NCBI GenBank assembly: GCA_934725735.1
Contig: CAKVCP010000009.1
Span: 1 to 33,979, forward strand
Direction of reading: 5' to 3'
Source: an uncultured Thermoguttaceae bacterium
Lineage (GTDB): Bacteria > Planctomycetota > Planctomycetia > Pirellulales > Thermoguttaceae
Length of the DNA: 33,979 bases
Part shown: one piece after another, positions 15,532-24,630 of the stretch
Position numbering within the stretch: the first letter of the stretch is position 1
How the letters are laid out: every line of letters starts with the position of its first letter
Program-made: the position numbers and the translations under genes
Notes under the pieces: generated by a model
What the model saw: only the letters and a program-made list of their open reading frames with translations
Databases searched by the model: none
What the model was told of the DNA's origin: nothing

Positions 15532-16392
15532 ATGAAAGACGATCGTAAATTACCTCATGGCGAAACTGAGGCGAATAAGGATGAAGGCGAGCGTTTGTCG
15601 CAACAGAGAAAATTCGTTCCTAAGCGACTCAAAACGTCGACGTTAGACGATTTTCTCGCGTCCTTTGAGCCGCGCGGCGTCGCACGGCAGACGCGATGCG
15701 ACGCGGGAATCGACGATTTCAACGCGGAGATCGAGCGTCAAGTGAAGCGCGGTAAGACGCTTCCGCCAAGGCCGCGCGATCCCGACGCGTCGCGCTTTGC
15801 GTCCCCGTCGATAACGCCGTCGCAGAAGTCGAGCGTCCTACCCGCGACGCCCTCTAAGCCGACTTCAAAGCCCGTTACGGCGCCTAAAGTCGGCAAACCG
15901 GTTTCGACGCCTACGCCGACGCCGACTCCGACGCCTGCGCCGAAGCCCGCGAGCAAACCCGCGCCGAAGCCCGTCGCGTCGAAAACGGCTCCGACGATTG
16001 ATCGAGAGACCCCGCGCTTCAGAGAGACGGACGCTCCCTCCGCTACTTCAGCGCGTAGCGCGAAGAAGCCCGCGCCTCGATTCGATTCCGTCACGGGCAA
16101 GCCGCTCGATCCGAATTTGGCGCGACAAATCGAGGCTCTGAAGAATCAAAATCAGGAGAGACGCTTCGATCCTCAGACGGGAAAGCCGATCATCCCTACT
16201 GAGGAAGAGCCCGAAATCTTCCTGGAGGACAAATCGACGCCCGCTGCGAAGAAGAATGGGTGCGGCCCCGTTCTCTTTTTTGTATTTCTCGTCGCCATGA
16301 TCGGAAGTAATTACGGCCCGCTTGCTGGGTTTGCAACGTTGATTTGCGGTTTTTCGCTTTTCGCGATAATTAACTCGATTAAAAAGTTGTAA
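15532..16392 (+). CDS. Proline-rich protein with two C-terminal membrane segments
   Basis: A 286-residue protein of unrecognised family. The N-terminal third is charged. Residues about 95-155 are Pro/Lys/Thr-rich, with a run of Thr-Pro pairs. Two near-copies of one motif follow, RFDSVTGKPLDPN and RFDPQTGKPIIPT, about 29 residues apart. The C-terminus has two hydrophobic segments (about 246-259 and 263-281) ending in NSIKKL. This suggests a cytoplasmic disordered tail anchored by a membrane hairpin, though the topology is inferred. AAGGAG at 15520-15525 is 6 bases before the ATG at 15532. That site would lie inside the coding region if the in-frame GTG at 15514 were the start, so 15532 is preferred. 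Confidence 0.7.
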   Translation: MKDDRKLPHGETEANKDEGERLSQQRKFVPKRLKTSTLDDFLASFEPRGVARQTRCDAGIDDFNAEIERQVKRGKTLPPRPRDPDASRFASPSITPSQKSSVLPATPSKPTSKPVTAPKVGKPVSTPTPTPTPTPAPKPASKPAPKPVASKTAPTIDRETPRFRETDAPSATSARSAKKPAPRFDSVTGKPLDPNLARQIEALKNQNQERRFDPQTGKPIIPTEEEPEIFLEDKSTPAAKKNGCGPVLFFVFLVAMIGSNYGPLAGFATLICGFSLFAIINSIKKL

Positions 16393-16414
16393 TCTTTTTC
16401 TTTGTTTGTTCGCT

Positions 16415-16450
16415 AGGACGCGCTGAGTCTCGAAGGATCGAGCGCGTCCT
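16415..16450 (+). terminator. Hairpin between the proline-rich gene and the giant secreted gene
   Basis: AGGACGCGCT (16415-16424) and AGCGCGTCCT (16441-16450) pair perfectly over 10 bases. The following TCTCAATATT is only partly T-rich, so this is either a weak terminator or part of the downstream leader. Confidence 0.45.
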
Positions 16451-16490
16451 TCTCAATATTGATAATCAGCATCTCAGAGGAGGTTTTCTC

Positions 16491-19400
16491 ATGAGTCGAC
16501 GATTAAAACGATGGGCGTTCGCGGCGCTTCTCCTCGCCTCGACCGCGCCTTTGGCCGTCGCCCAGGAACAGGAAAAAGTCGGCGAACGCCCTTATGAAAT
16601 GGTTTGGGCTAACCGAACGGAAGAGGTTCGCGATCCAATTGTCGATTTCGAATCTCTCGACGGGTGGACCGTCGAAACGGAGAACTCCGAGGCGACCTTT
16701 GAACGCTCGCGCGAAGAACAGATGTACGGAACGTACGTCGCAAAATTGACGTATCGCGCAAAGCGCGACGCGTCGTCTCCTTACGTCGTCACCATGCGTC
16801 CTCCGAAGCCGATCGACGTTCCCGCCGACGCCGATTTCTGCTCCTGCTGGATCTACGGAAACAACTGGATGTGGGTCAACCCTCCGGAGACGCCGCGCGT
16901 CAACGTCTTTGCGCTCCTACGCGATTCGAAGGGGAACGAATATGAAGTCGACCTCGCTTATGTCAATTGGCGAGAATGGTTTTTGTGTTATATGAAGATT
17001 CCGCAAAACGTGCGCGACGCGATGAAAGACGGCGCTCAGTTCGCCGGTTTGCGCGTGAGAAACGGATCGAGCTTCCAAGACAGCGTTCTTTATTTCGATT
17101 CCTTCTGCGTCTTTAAAGAAGACCGAAAGCCGCTGGAATTTAAATTACGCGCCAAACCGGGGATCGATCTCTTTGAAGGTCAGCCGTTAGGCGTCAACGC
17201 CGGGGAAGGACGTCTGCCATTTCCGACGAATCCCGATACGATTCTGCCAGATTCGGCGCAACAACTTATCAAACCCGCGACGCATTTTTACGGCGATTCC
17301 TGCGACTTCGTGTATGAAGGACACGACGGCGTTCTGGTCTACGAATATCGCCCTCAGTCAGGGAATTGGTCCGATCTTTCCGCGAAATGGGGTAGGGGCG
17401 AGAGCTTCAAACCGTGCGCGGATGGGGGCGTGACGAAACTTGTCGGCGACGACGGCTCGATCGAGAACGTTGAAAAAGCGGAACTTCTCGAATTCAAAAA
17501 ATTAGACGAAGGATATTCCGCGCGATGGCGGCTACTCTCGAAAACCGCGCAGGCGGAAGTCGAATATCGTTTGCAAATTAAGGGCAAGAGCCTGATTATC
17601 GACACGTTGGCGAAGGGAGGACGCGTTCCCGAGGTTGCCTTTGGAAAAACGACCGGTCTCAAATCCTCGCGCGTCTTCACCGTCCCGTATTATCTTTACG
17701 ACTACGGCAGGCGTCCCGGTATCGGCCTCATTTGCCCGCAAGGGGATAACGCGGAGCCGATCTATGCGAGCGCCCATATCGACTGGTATCGTAGCGGCGC
17801 CTCTTATTTGAGGGGCGAACATGGCGCTTCAATCGCTCAACCCGACAAAGGCGTCTCCGCGAGCGCCATTCTCAACGGGGCCGCGGAATATCGCGTGAAA
17901 ACCGACGGAAAGCGCAACGACGTTTACGAACGATTCATTTTGACCTTCTCTCCCTCTTTCGAAGAGACGCTGCCAACGATCGCCAACCCGGCGTCCCCCT
18001 ATCGCGACGTCGCGGGCAAAGGCGTCTGGAGAGCGCATGGCGCGACGACGCGCGACGGCGATAAGGCCTATTGGTCCTCCATCCAGCGTCGCGGAATCCG
18101 CCATATGATCGTCACCGACCATGAGGTCTGTTGGCGCGACGGAGGCGAGAGTTTCACCTTCCGCACGAAGCCCGCGCCTAAGAAGGGGGGCGACGAAGGA
18201 TGGATCGATTACTCGCGATTCATGCAGGACACGCTCGGGTACGTCTACGGTCCTTACAATAACTTCACCGACTTTGCGCCCGTCAACGAGTATTGGTCTC
18301 CCGACATGATTAACCGCAACGCCGACTGGTCCCTCGGAACCGCGTGGGCGCGTTGCTATGCGCCGAAACCGACTCGCGCCGTCGAATATTGCGAAAAACT
18401 TTCTCCTCTTAACGAAGAAAAGTTCAAATTTTCATGCGCCTATTGCGACGTTCACTCTTCCGTCCCCGCATGGACGCGCACCGACTACGACGAACGCGTT
18501 CCCGGCGCCGGAACCTTCATGAGCGTCTTCTATCCCTACGGGGAAATCTTCCTTCTTCAGAAGCAGGCTTGGGGAGGCCCGACCTATTCGGAGGGGCCGC
18601 ATCATTGTTTCTACGCGGGCCTCACGGACGGCAATTACGGGCAGGATCAACCTTACAATATGTTCCTAAACCCGTGGCTCGTCGATTTCGATCTGCTGAA
18701 AATGCATGATCTAGAGGTCGATTTCGGTATGGGGAACGTCGGAATGTTTGCGCCTGGTTACTCTCCTCAAACCGATTTAGAGCGGGTTTCTCTCATCGAT
18801 CGCTTTAACGCCGCGACGTTGGCCTTCGGACATTCGGGTTTCTTGGCTGAGGATTACGGACGAATCTACGGGGCGCGCACGTACTTCATGATCCAGCAGA
18901 TCGCGAGTTACTACACTCAGGCGTCGATCGATACGATCCGATACTACGACGCGGACGGAGTCGGACACGCGACTTCGGAAGCGCTCGCGCTCGACGTCGT
19001 TCGTCGCAGTCAAATCGCGCTTCGATATAAGGACGGAACGATCGTCGTCTCGAACGGGTCGACGACCGAGCCGATGCGCGCGACGATCGAAGGGCGCGAC
19101 GTCGAACTGCCGCCGAACGGATACGTCGCCTGGACCGCCGACGGCAAGGTCTTGGTCGAATCCTTCATGTCCCCTGCGGGAGCGCGCTTCGATTATTGCG
19201 AATCCCCCGAATATATTTGGTTTGACGGTCGCGGTTCTTGGGTGGAACGTCGACTTGCCGCAGGCGCCGGCGCCGCCGCGTGTCTCTTCCTCGACGAGGG
19301 GATCGAGATCATCCCGTACGACGATCGCGAAGTCGGATTCCGTCTGGACACGCGCGGCAAGAAGGCCGTCGCCGTCGCGCTCGCCGAAGATCGATCCGAG

Positions 19401-20480
19401 ATCGGCCCCGCGACGCTGCGCGTTTCTCGCGGCTTCACCTACGTCGTTCCCGTTCCCAACGCCGTTTCGTACATGATTACGACGACGGACGAGCCCGCGA
19501 CGACCGGCGACGCGTCGGCGCCCTTTGAGATCGCGCCGGGGGAAAAAGTCTCGATTCAAGTCGGCGATCAAACGGTGGAATGGACGGCGCCCAATCCCTT
19601 CACGGGAAGCGATTTCGTCTTTGAGGAACACGCTTGGGGAGTCGACGGCGCGAAGACGATGGTTGCGAAGAAGGCTGCGGAACACGTCTGGGCGGAACTT
19701 CCTTCTGGAGACGCGCTCGACTTCCTCGTCGTTTCGCCTTATAATGTCGTATTCCGTTGCGAAGACGGCGTTCTCAAAGGAAAGCGCTACTCCTTTGTTT
19801 CCGCCGAGAAAGACGGAGAGTTTAAGGTCGTAGAGTTGGCGGAGCCGACGAATATTGGGAAGGAGACGATCGACGCGAGTTTCGACGGGGGCAATTTCGT
19901 TTTCACCTTTATGGTTGAGAAAGTCTACGATCCCTTCGAGTATGACTTCATGGATCCTGCGAATCCTGGCCGTACGTTCATTCAGCGCGACGGTCAAGAA
20001 CCGACCGATAATCTGAACGGAACCGGTTCTCACAATCGTATAACCGAAGTCTCGAGTTCTGGGGTTACGAAAATGGCGCATAGCGTTCATCCGCCGTACC
20101 TTAACGGTCCCACGGGCTGCGTCTATTTTGAATACGACGTCGATCTTCCGGCGGACAAGTCGCTTACGCTTCGCGCGAAAGTCGGGAAGGGGGACGGCTC
20201 CGATCCTGGGAACGGAATCGTGTATAGAATCGTGGCGCGTCGTCAAGGCGAACCGAAGGATAAGGAGACGACCGTAACGTACGTATACTACACGACCAAC
20301 ATTTGGCTTCCGCTAGAGGCGGACCTTGGGCGTTTTGCCGGCGAAAAAGTCACGTTGAGTTTCATTGCCGACGCGCATAAGGATTCCACCGGCGACTGGG
20401 CGTGCTGGGCCGATATTCGCCTCGAGACGACGCGCTCTCATTTAGAGCGTTCGTTGACTCGCGTCGCCGCGTCTTTTTGA
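16491..20480 (+). CDS. Very large secreted protein, putative glycoside hydrolase
   Basis: A 1329-residue protein with a signal peptide (cleavage after AVA, about residue 24). Residues 45-215 look like a carbohydrate-binding beta-sandwich (VDFESLDGWTVETENSEATF). Residues about 230-500 are beta-rich. Residues about 500-900 look like a TIM barrel with acidic motifs at strand ends: YCDVHSSVPAW (Asp653), TYSEGPHH (Glu701) and FLAEDYGRIYG (Glu787). Beta domains follow. The C-terminal part (about 1130-1320) has a second sandwich-like pattern (YFEYDVDLPADKSLTLRAKV). The layout resembles large endo-acting glycosidases such as GH101-type barrels, but I cannot name a family. AGAGGAGG at 16476-16483 is the strongest ribosome site in the window. 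The export signal and size suggest an extracellular polysaccharide target. Confidence 0.6.
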   Translation: MSRRLKRWAFAALLLASTAPLAVAQEQEKVGERPYEMVWANRTEEVRDPIVDFESLDGWTVETENSEATFERSREEQMYGTYVAKLTYRAKRDASSPYVVTMRPPKPIDVPADADFCSCWIYGNNWMWVNPPETPRVNVFALLRDSKGNEYEVDLAYVNWREWFLCYMKIPQNVRDAMKDGAQFAGLRVRNGSSFQDSVLYFDSFCVFKEDRKPLEFKLRAKPGIDLFEGQPLGVNAGEGRLPFPTNPDTILPDSAQQLIKPATHFYGDSCDFVYEGHDGVLVYEYRPQSGNWSDLSAKWGRGESFKPCADGGVTKLVGDDGSIENVEKAELLEFKKLDEGYSARWRLLSKTAQAEVEYRLQIKGKSLIIDTLAKGGRVPEVAFGKTTGLKSSRVFTVPYYLYDYGRRPGIGLICPQGDNAEPIYASAHIDWYRSGASYLRGEHGASIAQPDKGVSASAILNGAAEYRVKTDGKRNDVYERFILTFSPSFEETLPTIANPASPYRDVAGKGVWRAHGATTRDGDKAYWSSIQRRGIRHMIVTDHEVCWRDGGESFTFRTKPAPKKGGDEGWIDYSRFMQDTLGYVYGPYNNFTDFAPVNEYWSPDMINRNADWSLGTAWARCYAPKPTRAVEYCEKLSPLNEEKFKFSCAYCDVHSSVPAWTRTDYDERVPGAGTFMSVFYPYGEIFLLQKQAWGGPTYSEGPHHCFYAGLTDGNYGQDQPYNMFLNPWLVDFDLLKMHDLEVDFGMGNVGMFAPGYSPQTDLERVSLIDRFNAATLAFGHSGFLAEDYGRIYGARTYFMIQQIASYYTQASIDTIRYYDADGVGHATSEALALDVVRRSQIALRYKDGTIVVSNGSTTEPMRATIEGRDVELPPNGYVAWTADGKVLVESFMSPAGARFDYCESPEYIWFDGRGSWVERRLAAGAGAAACLFLDEGIEIIPYDDREVGFRLDTRGKKAVAVALAEDRSEIGPATLRVSRGFTYVVPVPNAVSYMITTTDEPATTGDASAPFEIAPGEKVSIQVGDQTVEWTAPNPFTGSDFVFEEHAWGVDGAKTMVAKKAAEHVWAELPSGDALDFLVVSPYNVVFRCEDGVLKGKRYSFVSAEKDGEFKVVELAEPTNIGKETIDASFDGGNFVFTFMVEKVYDPFEYDFMDPANPGRTFIQRDGQEPTDNLNGTGSHNRITEVSSSGVTKMAHSVHPPYLNGPTGCVYFEYDVDLPADKSLTLRAKVGKGDGSDPGNGIVYRIVARRQGEPKDKETTVTYVYYTTNIWLPLEADLGRFAGEKVTLSFIADAHKDSTGDWACWADIRLETTRSHLERSLTRVAASF

Positions 20481-20532
20481 CGCGTCGTTTTGGCGCTCGA
20501 CGTCGAATTTGACAGCCCCTTATTTCAAGAAA

Positions 20533-20575
20533 TAAAAAAGCGCCCGAATCGTTTTCCGACGGTTCGGGCGCTTTC
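20533..20575. terminator. Bidirectional intrinsic terminator between converging genes
   Basis: AGCGCCCGAA (20539-20548) pairs with TTCGGGCGCT (20563-20572). A TTTTTT tail lies on the minus side (clpB) and a shorter TTTCC on the plus side (giant secreted gene). Confidence 0.85.
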
Positions 20576-20625
20576 CTATTGGAGGTTACGACGCGAGCGT
20601 TAAGCGCGCGCTTCGCCTTGGCTCA

Positions 20626-23304
20626 TTATTTCTGTTCGTCGAACTTGAAGACGAATTCGTCCCCTTCGCGAGTAAGGGTAATCGCGCGCCGCGCGCGCTG
20701 CGTCGGATCGACGAAACCGGGGCGCTTGAGCAGTTCGAGCGCCAAGGGGTTCTCGAGGCGTTGCTGGATGACGCGCTTGAGAGGACGCGCGCCATATTCC
20801 GGCTCGTAACCCAGATCGGCGATCGCGTCGAGAGCGGAGTCGGAGATCGCGAGGTCGATTCCCTGTTTCGCGAGAAGCGCTTGCAGCTTTTTCGTCTGAA
20901 TCTGGACGATTTGACGAATCTGATCCTTTTCCAGAGGATGGAAAACGATCGTTTCGTCGATACGATTGAGGAATTCGGGGAGGAACTTGTCACGCAGCAC
21001 GAGGTTGACCGCGTTTTCAAGTTCTTTCGCCGTGCCATGGTTCGACGTTATATCGCGAATGACCTGGCTTCCGAGGTTCGACGTCATGACGATGATCGTG
21101 TTCGTGAAGTCGACCGTGTGTCCCTGATTGTCGGAGAGACGTCCGTCGTCGAGGACCTGGAGGAGGATGTTGAAGACGTCGCGATGCGCCTTTTCGATTT
21201 CGTCGAAGAGGACGACGGAGAAGGGCTTGCGACGGATCGCTTCCGTCAACACGCCCCCTTCTTCATAGCCGACGTATCCTGGAGGGGCCCCGATGAGGCG
21301 CGCTACGGTGTGTTTTTCCATGAACTCGCTCATGTCGATGCGCACGATCGCGCTTTCGTCGTCGAAGAGCGCTTCCGCAAGCGCCTTGCACAACTCCGTC
21401 TTACCGACGCCGGTGGGGCCGAGGAAGAGGAAGGAGCCGATCGGGCGATTCGGATCTTGCAAGCCGCTTCGACTGCGGCGCACCGCGTTCGAGACCGCGT
21501 CGACCGCTTCGTTTTGGCCGACAACCCGCGCGTGCAGACGATCTTCCAACTTCAGCAACTTCGCGCGTTCCGTCTCCATCATGCGCGAGACGGGGACGCC
21601 GGTCCACTGCGAGACGACTTCGGCGATTTCGTCGGGGCCTACGACTTGGCGCAGGAGTCTCTTTTGAGGGGTCTTTTCGGAATCGCCTTGGTCTTTGTTT
21701 TCCGCTTCTTGGGCTTCGAGCTGCGCGAGGCGTTCTTTGAGGGATTTAATCTCGTTGACAAGATCCGCCAATTTCTGGAATTGCGAGTTATCCGCAGGTT
21801 TGCCGCTGTAGTAGGACTGTTTGACCGCGGCGTCGAGATTCTTGTATTCGAGCTCCGTCTGCGCGATCTTTTCGCGGAGTTGGTGGACGTCGCCGACGCC
21901 GCTTTTTTCCTTCTCCCAGCGGAGGTTCAATTCCGCGAGTTCTTCGTTCTTCTTCGCGATCTCGGCGCGAACCTCCTCCAAACGCGCGACGGCTTCGGGA
22001 TCCTTTTCGTTGACCAGCTGGCTTTCCGCGATCTTGAGCTGGACGATTCGTCGTTGAACGTCGTCGATCTCCGTCGGCACGCTTTGCAATTCCATTGCGA
22101 GACGACTCATCGCTTCGTCGACAAGGTCGATCGCCTTATCGGGAAGGAATCGGTCGGAGATGTAGCGGTTCGAGAGTTCCACTGCGGCAACGAGCGCCGA
22201 ATCGGTGATCTTCACCCCTTTGTGGTGTTGTTCGTAACGCTGTTTTAATCCGCGCAAGATTGACAACGTCGCTTCGATCGACGGTTCGTCGACCATGACG
22301 GGCTGGAAACGACGTTCGAGCGCGGCGTCTTTTTCCACGTATTTGCGGTATTCGTCGAGGGTCGTCGCGCCGACGCATTTGACCTCGCCGCGCGCCAACG
22401 CGGGCTTCAACAAGTTCGCCGCGTCCGCGCCCCCCTGCTGATTACCCGCGCCGACGACCGTGTGCAATTCGTCGATGAAGAGGATGACGCGTCCGTTGGA
22501 ATCTTCGACTTCCTTCAAAACCGCCTTCAAACGCTCTTCGAATTCGCCGCGGAACTTCGCTCCCGCGATCAACGCTCCCATGTCGAGCGCGACGACGACC
22601 TTGTCTTTCAAGCTTTCGGGAACGTCGCCCGCGACGATACGCAAGGCGAGTCCTTCGACGATCGCGGTCTTACCGACGCCCGGTTCGCCGATGAGGACGG
22701 GGTTGTTCTTCGTTCGGCGGGAGAGGACTTGGATGACGCGTCGAATTTCCTGGTCGCGTCCGACGACGGGGTCGAGCTTTCCTTTTTTGGCGCGGTCGAC
22801 GAGGTTGATTCCGTACTTTTCGAGCGCTTGCAACTTTCCTTCGGGTTCTTGGTCGACGACGCGGTGACCGCCGCGCACGACGCTTGTGCCTTCGAGAATC
22901 TTGGTGCGATCGATTGCGAAGAGGTTAAGAATATTTTGAGCCTTCCCTTCACATTCGGCGAGGGCAAGGAATAGATGTTCAGTGGAAATGAATTCGTCGG
23001 TGAGAGTCGTCGCTTCTTCCGCAGCCTTGACGAAAATCCTTTGTAATTCCGCGGAGAGGTTCGGGGTTGCGCCGGAGACTCGCGGCAGACGATCGACTTC
23101 GGAGTCGACGGCTTGCTTGAGGCGTTTGAAATCCGCGCCGATCGCTTGAAGAATCGGTTTAATATTGCCGTCGGTTTCTTCGAGTAGAGAGGCGAGCAAG
23201 TGAATGCCGGAGATTTCCGGATTTCCTTTGGCGACGGCGAGACGCTGCGCGCTCTGAATAGCTTCCTGCGATTTGACCGTTAGTTTTTCTGATGAAAAGT
23301 TCAT
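20626..23304 (-). CDS. clpB: ATP-dependent disaggregase ClpB
   Basis: An 892-residue Hsp100 chaperone that, with DnaK, pulls proteins out of aggregates in the cytosol. The domains are in order: N-domain with two Clp repeats (about 1-145), NBD1 with Walker A GEPGVGKT (206-213) and Walker B VILFIDELHT, a coiled-coil middle domain (about 400-530, including ERRFQPVMVDEP upstream), and NBD2 with Walker A GPTGVGKT and FDEIEKAH. The C-terminal small domain is complete. The ATG at 23304 was chosen because AAAGGAG lies 5 bases upstream; that site overlaps an in-frame ATG at 23319, which would lack its own site. No CIRCE element or HrcA-type operator was seen upstream. The middle domain distinguishes it from ClpA/C. 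Confidence 0.97.
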   Translation of the reverse strand: MNFSSEKLTVKSQEAIQSAQRLAVAKGNPEISGIHLLASLLEETDGNIKPILQAIGADFKRLKQAVDSEVDRLPRVSGATPNLSAELQRIFVKAAEEATTLTDEFISTEHLFLALAECEGKAQNILNLFAIDRTKILEGTSVVRGGHRVVDQEPEGKLQALEKYGINLVDRAKKGKLDPVVGRDQEIRRVIQVLSRRTKNNPVLIGEPGVGKTAIVEGLALRIVAGDVPESLKDKVVVALDMGALIAGAKFRGEFEERLKAVLKEVEDSNGRVILFIDELHTVVGAGNQQGGADAANLLKPALARGEVKCVGATTLDEYRKYVEKDAALERRFQPVMVDEPSIEATLSILRGLKQRYEQHHKGVKITDSALVAAVELSNRYISDRFLPDKAIDLVDEAMSRLAMELQSVPTEIDDVQRRIVQLKIAESQLVNEKDPEAVARLEEVRAEIAKKNEELAELNLRWEKEKSGVGDVHQLREKIAQTELEYKNLDAAVKQSYYSGKPADNSQFQKLADLVNEIKSLKERLAQLEAQEAENKDQGDSEKTPQKRLLRQVVGPDEIAEVVSQWTGVPVSRMMETERAKLLKLEDRLHARVVGQNEAVDAVSNAVRRSRSGLQDPNRPIGSFLFLGPTGVGKTELCKALAEALFDDESAIVRIDMSEFMEKHTVARLIGAPPGYVGYEEGGVLTEAIRRKPFSVVLFDEIEKAHRDVFNILLQVLDDGRLSDNQGHTVDFTNTIIVMTSNLGSQVIRDITSNHGTAKELENAVNLVLRDKFLPEFLNRIDETIVFHPLEKDQIRQIVQIQTKKLQALLAKQGIDLAISDSALDAIADLGYEPEYGARPLKRVIQQRLENPLALELLKRPGFVDPTQRARRAITLTREGDEFVFKFDEQK

Positions 23305-23408
23305 AGGGTCTCCTTTCATAATGGATCGACTCTAACTTGTTCGACCGCATTGTGTTACGAACGCTCGCTTTATGCCGTTTTGAGACGTCGAGCGGCGTTT
23401 GTCTAGTG

Positions 23409-23420
23409 ATTATGCATAAT
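23409..23420. repeat. 12-base perfect palindrome upstream of clpB
   Basis: ATTATGCATAAT is flanked by GTCT (23401-23404) and AGAC (23421-23424). It lies about 105 bases upstream of the clpB start and 175 upstream of pheS. It could be an operator or overlap a -10 box, and chance is possible in AT-rich DNA. Confidence 0.4.
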
Positions 23421-23509
23421 AGACGCCATTCGATTCTTTGAGACGAAAAATTTTTAAAAAAGTTGAAGAATTCATCGGCTGTATTTTTTTAGATAGACGA
23501 CTCCGGGGG

Positions 23510-23538
23510 CTAACATAAACCGTAACGCCGGGTATAAT
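23510..23538 (+). promoter_or_regulatory. Sigma-70-type promoter for pheS
   Basis: CTAACA (23510-23515) and a perfect TATAAT (23533-23538) are separated by 17 bases. The -10 ends 56 bases before the GTG start at 23595. Confidence 0.65.
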
Positions 23539-23594
23539 GAGAAAACGCCTCCTTAGACGCGTGGCGGTTGAGTTATAGATTTGAGGACATAACG

Positions 23595-24620
23595 GTGCAA
23601 GAGATTAAGGAAAAGCTTCTTCAGGCGATTGAAGCGGCGAAGTCGGCGAAATCGGCAGACGCGCTCGAAAAGGTTCGTATTGATTTTCTAGGCCGTAAAG
23701 GCATGATTACGACGCTTGCGAAGAACGTTGATTTCAGCAAGATGTCGGTTGAGGAAAAGAAGAGCTTTGGCAGCCGCTTGAACGAGCTCAAGAATTTAGC
23801 GACTGAGAGCCTCGCCGCCGCGAACGCCGCGATTCTAGAGAGCGCCCCGCGTCGCAAGGCGAACGATCTTGATTTGACCGCTCCAGGAAAAGGTCGACGC
23901 TTTGGCGCTCTTCATCCGATTACGTTGGCGCAGATGGAACTTGAAGATATCTTCCAAGGGATGGGCTTCTCCGTCCTGTACGGCCCGGAAGTCGAGTCGG
24001 AATATTTCTGCTTCGAAGCGCTGAATATCCCGCACGACCACCCCGCGCGCGATATGCAAGACACCTTCTGGCTCAAGAACCAGCTGATTTTGCGCACGCA
24101 TACTTCCGCCAACCAAGTTCGCACCCTGAAACGCTTTGGCGCTCCTATTCGCGCGATCTTCCCCGGAAGATGCTTCCGCTACGAATCGGTCGACCCCAGC
24201 CATGAAAACACCTTCTATCAGTGCGAAGGGCTCGTCGTCGATAAAGACATTTCCGTCGCGAACCTGATCGCCGTCATGCGCACGATCTTGAGTCAAGTTT
24301 TCCGTCGCGACGTGAAAGTGCGTCTGCGTCCCGGTTACTTCCCCTTCGTCGAACCAGGCTTCGAACTCGACCTCAACTGCCTCCTGTGCGGCGGCAAAGG
24401 GTGCCCGACGTGCGGCGACGGATGGATCGAACTGATCCCCTGCGGACTTATCCACCCGGAAGTTTTGCGCCACGGCGGAATCGATCCGCGCGAATACAGC
24501 GGTTTCGCGTTCGGCGTCGGATTGACGCGTTTGGCGATGATGAAGTACGGTATTAAGGACATTCGTTACTTGAATTGCGGCGATCTGCGCGTGAACGAAC
24601 AGTTCTCGACGTTGCTGTAG
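23595..24620 (+). CDS. pheS: Phenylalanine-tRNA ligase alpha subunit
   Basis: A 341-residue catalytic subunit that charges tRNA-Phe with phenylalanine together with PheT. The N-terminal coiled coil (about 1-85) has DFLGRKGMITTLAKNV. Class II motif 2 is FPGRCFRYESVDPSHENTFY (about 190-212). Motif 3 is GFAFGVGLTRLAMMKYGIKD near the C-terminus. A CLLCGGKGCPTC segment before GWIELIPCGLIHP is the four-cysteine pattern found in many bacterial PheS. The GTG at 23595 is preferred over the in-frame TTG at 23568 because GAGGA lies 7 bases before it. pheT does not follow; a CYTH gene does, so the two subunits are encoded apart here. Confidence 0.95.
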   Translation: MQEIKEKLLQAIEAAKSAKSADALEKVRIDFLGRKGMITTLAKNVDFSKMSVEEKKSFGSRLNELKNLATESLAAANAAILESAPRRKANDLDLTAPGKGRRFGALHPITLAQMELEDIFQGMGFSVLYGPEVESEYFCFEALNIPHDHPARDMQDTFWLKNQLILRTHTSANQVRTLKRFGAPIRAIFPGRCFRYESVDPSHENTFYQCEGLVVDKDISVANLIAVMRTILSQVFRRDVKVRLRPGYFPFVEPGFELDLNCLLCGGKGCPTCGDGWIELIPCGLIHPEVLRHGGIDPREYSGFAFGVGLTRLAMMKYGIKDIRYLNCGDLRVNEQFSTLL

Positions 24621-24630
24621 GGACGCGGAG

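Noticed and set aside
18777..20246. 489-residue minus-strand open frame opposite the giant secreted gene
   Set aside because: Arg-rich composition and no ribosome site; the plus-strand protein has a signal peptide and a strong ribosome site.
20761..22248. 495-residue plus-strand open frame opposite clpB
   Set aside because: It is antisense to intact ClpB domains and has no motif of its own.
23305..23594. CIRCE/HrcA heat-shock operator upstream of clpB
   Set aside because: No TTAGCACTC-N9-GAGTGCTAA-like repeat is present.
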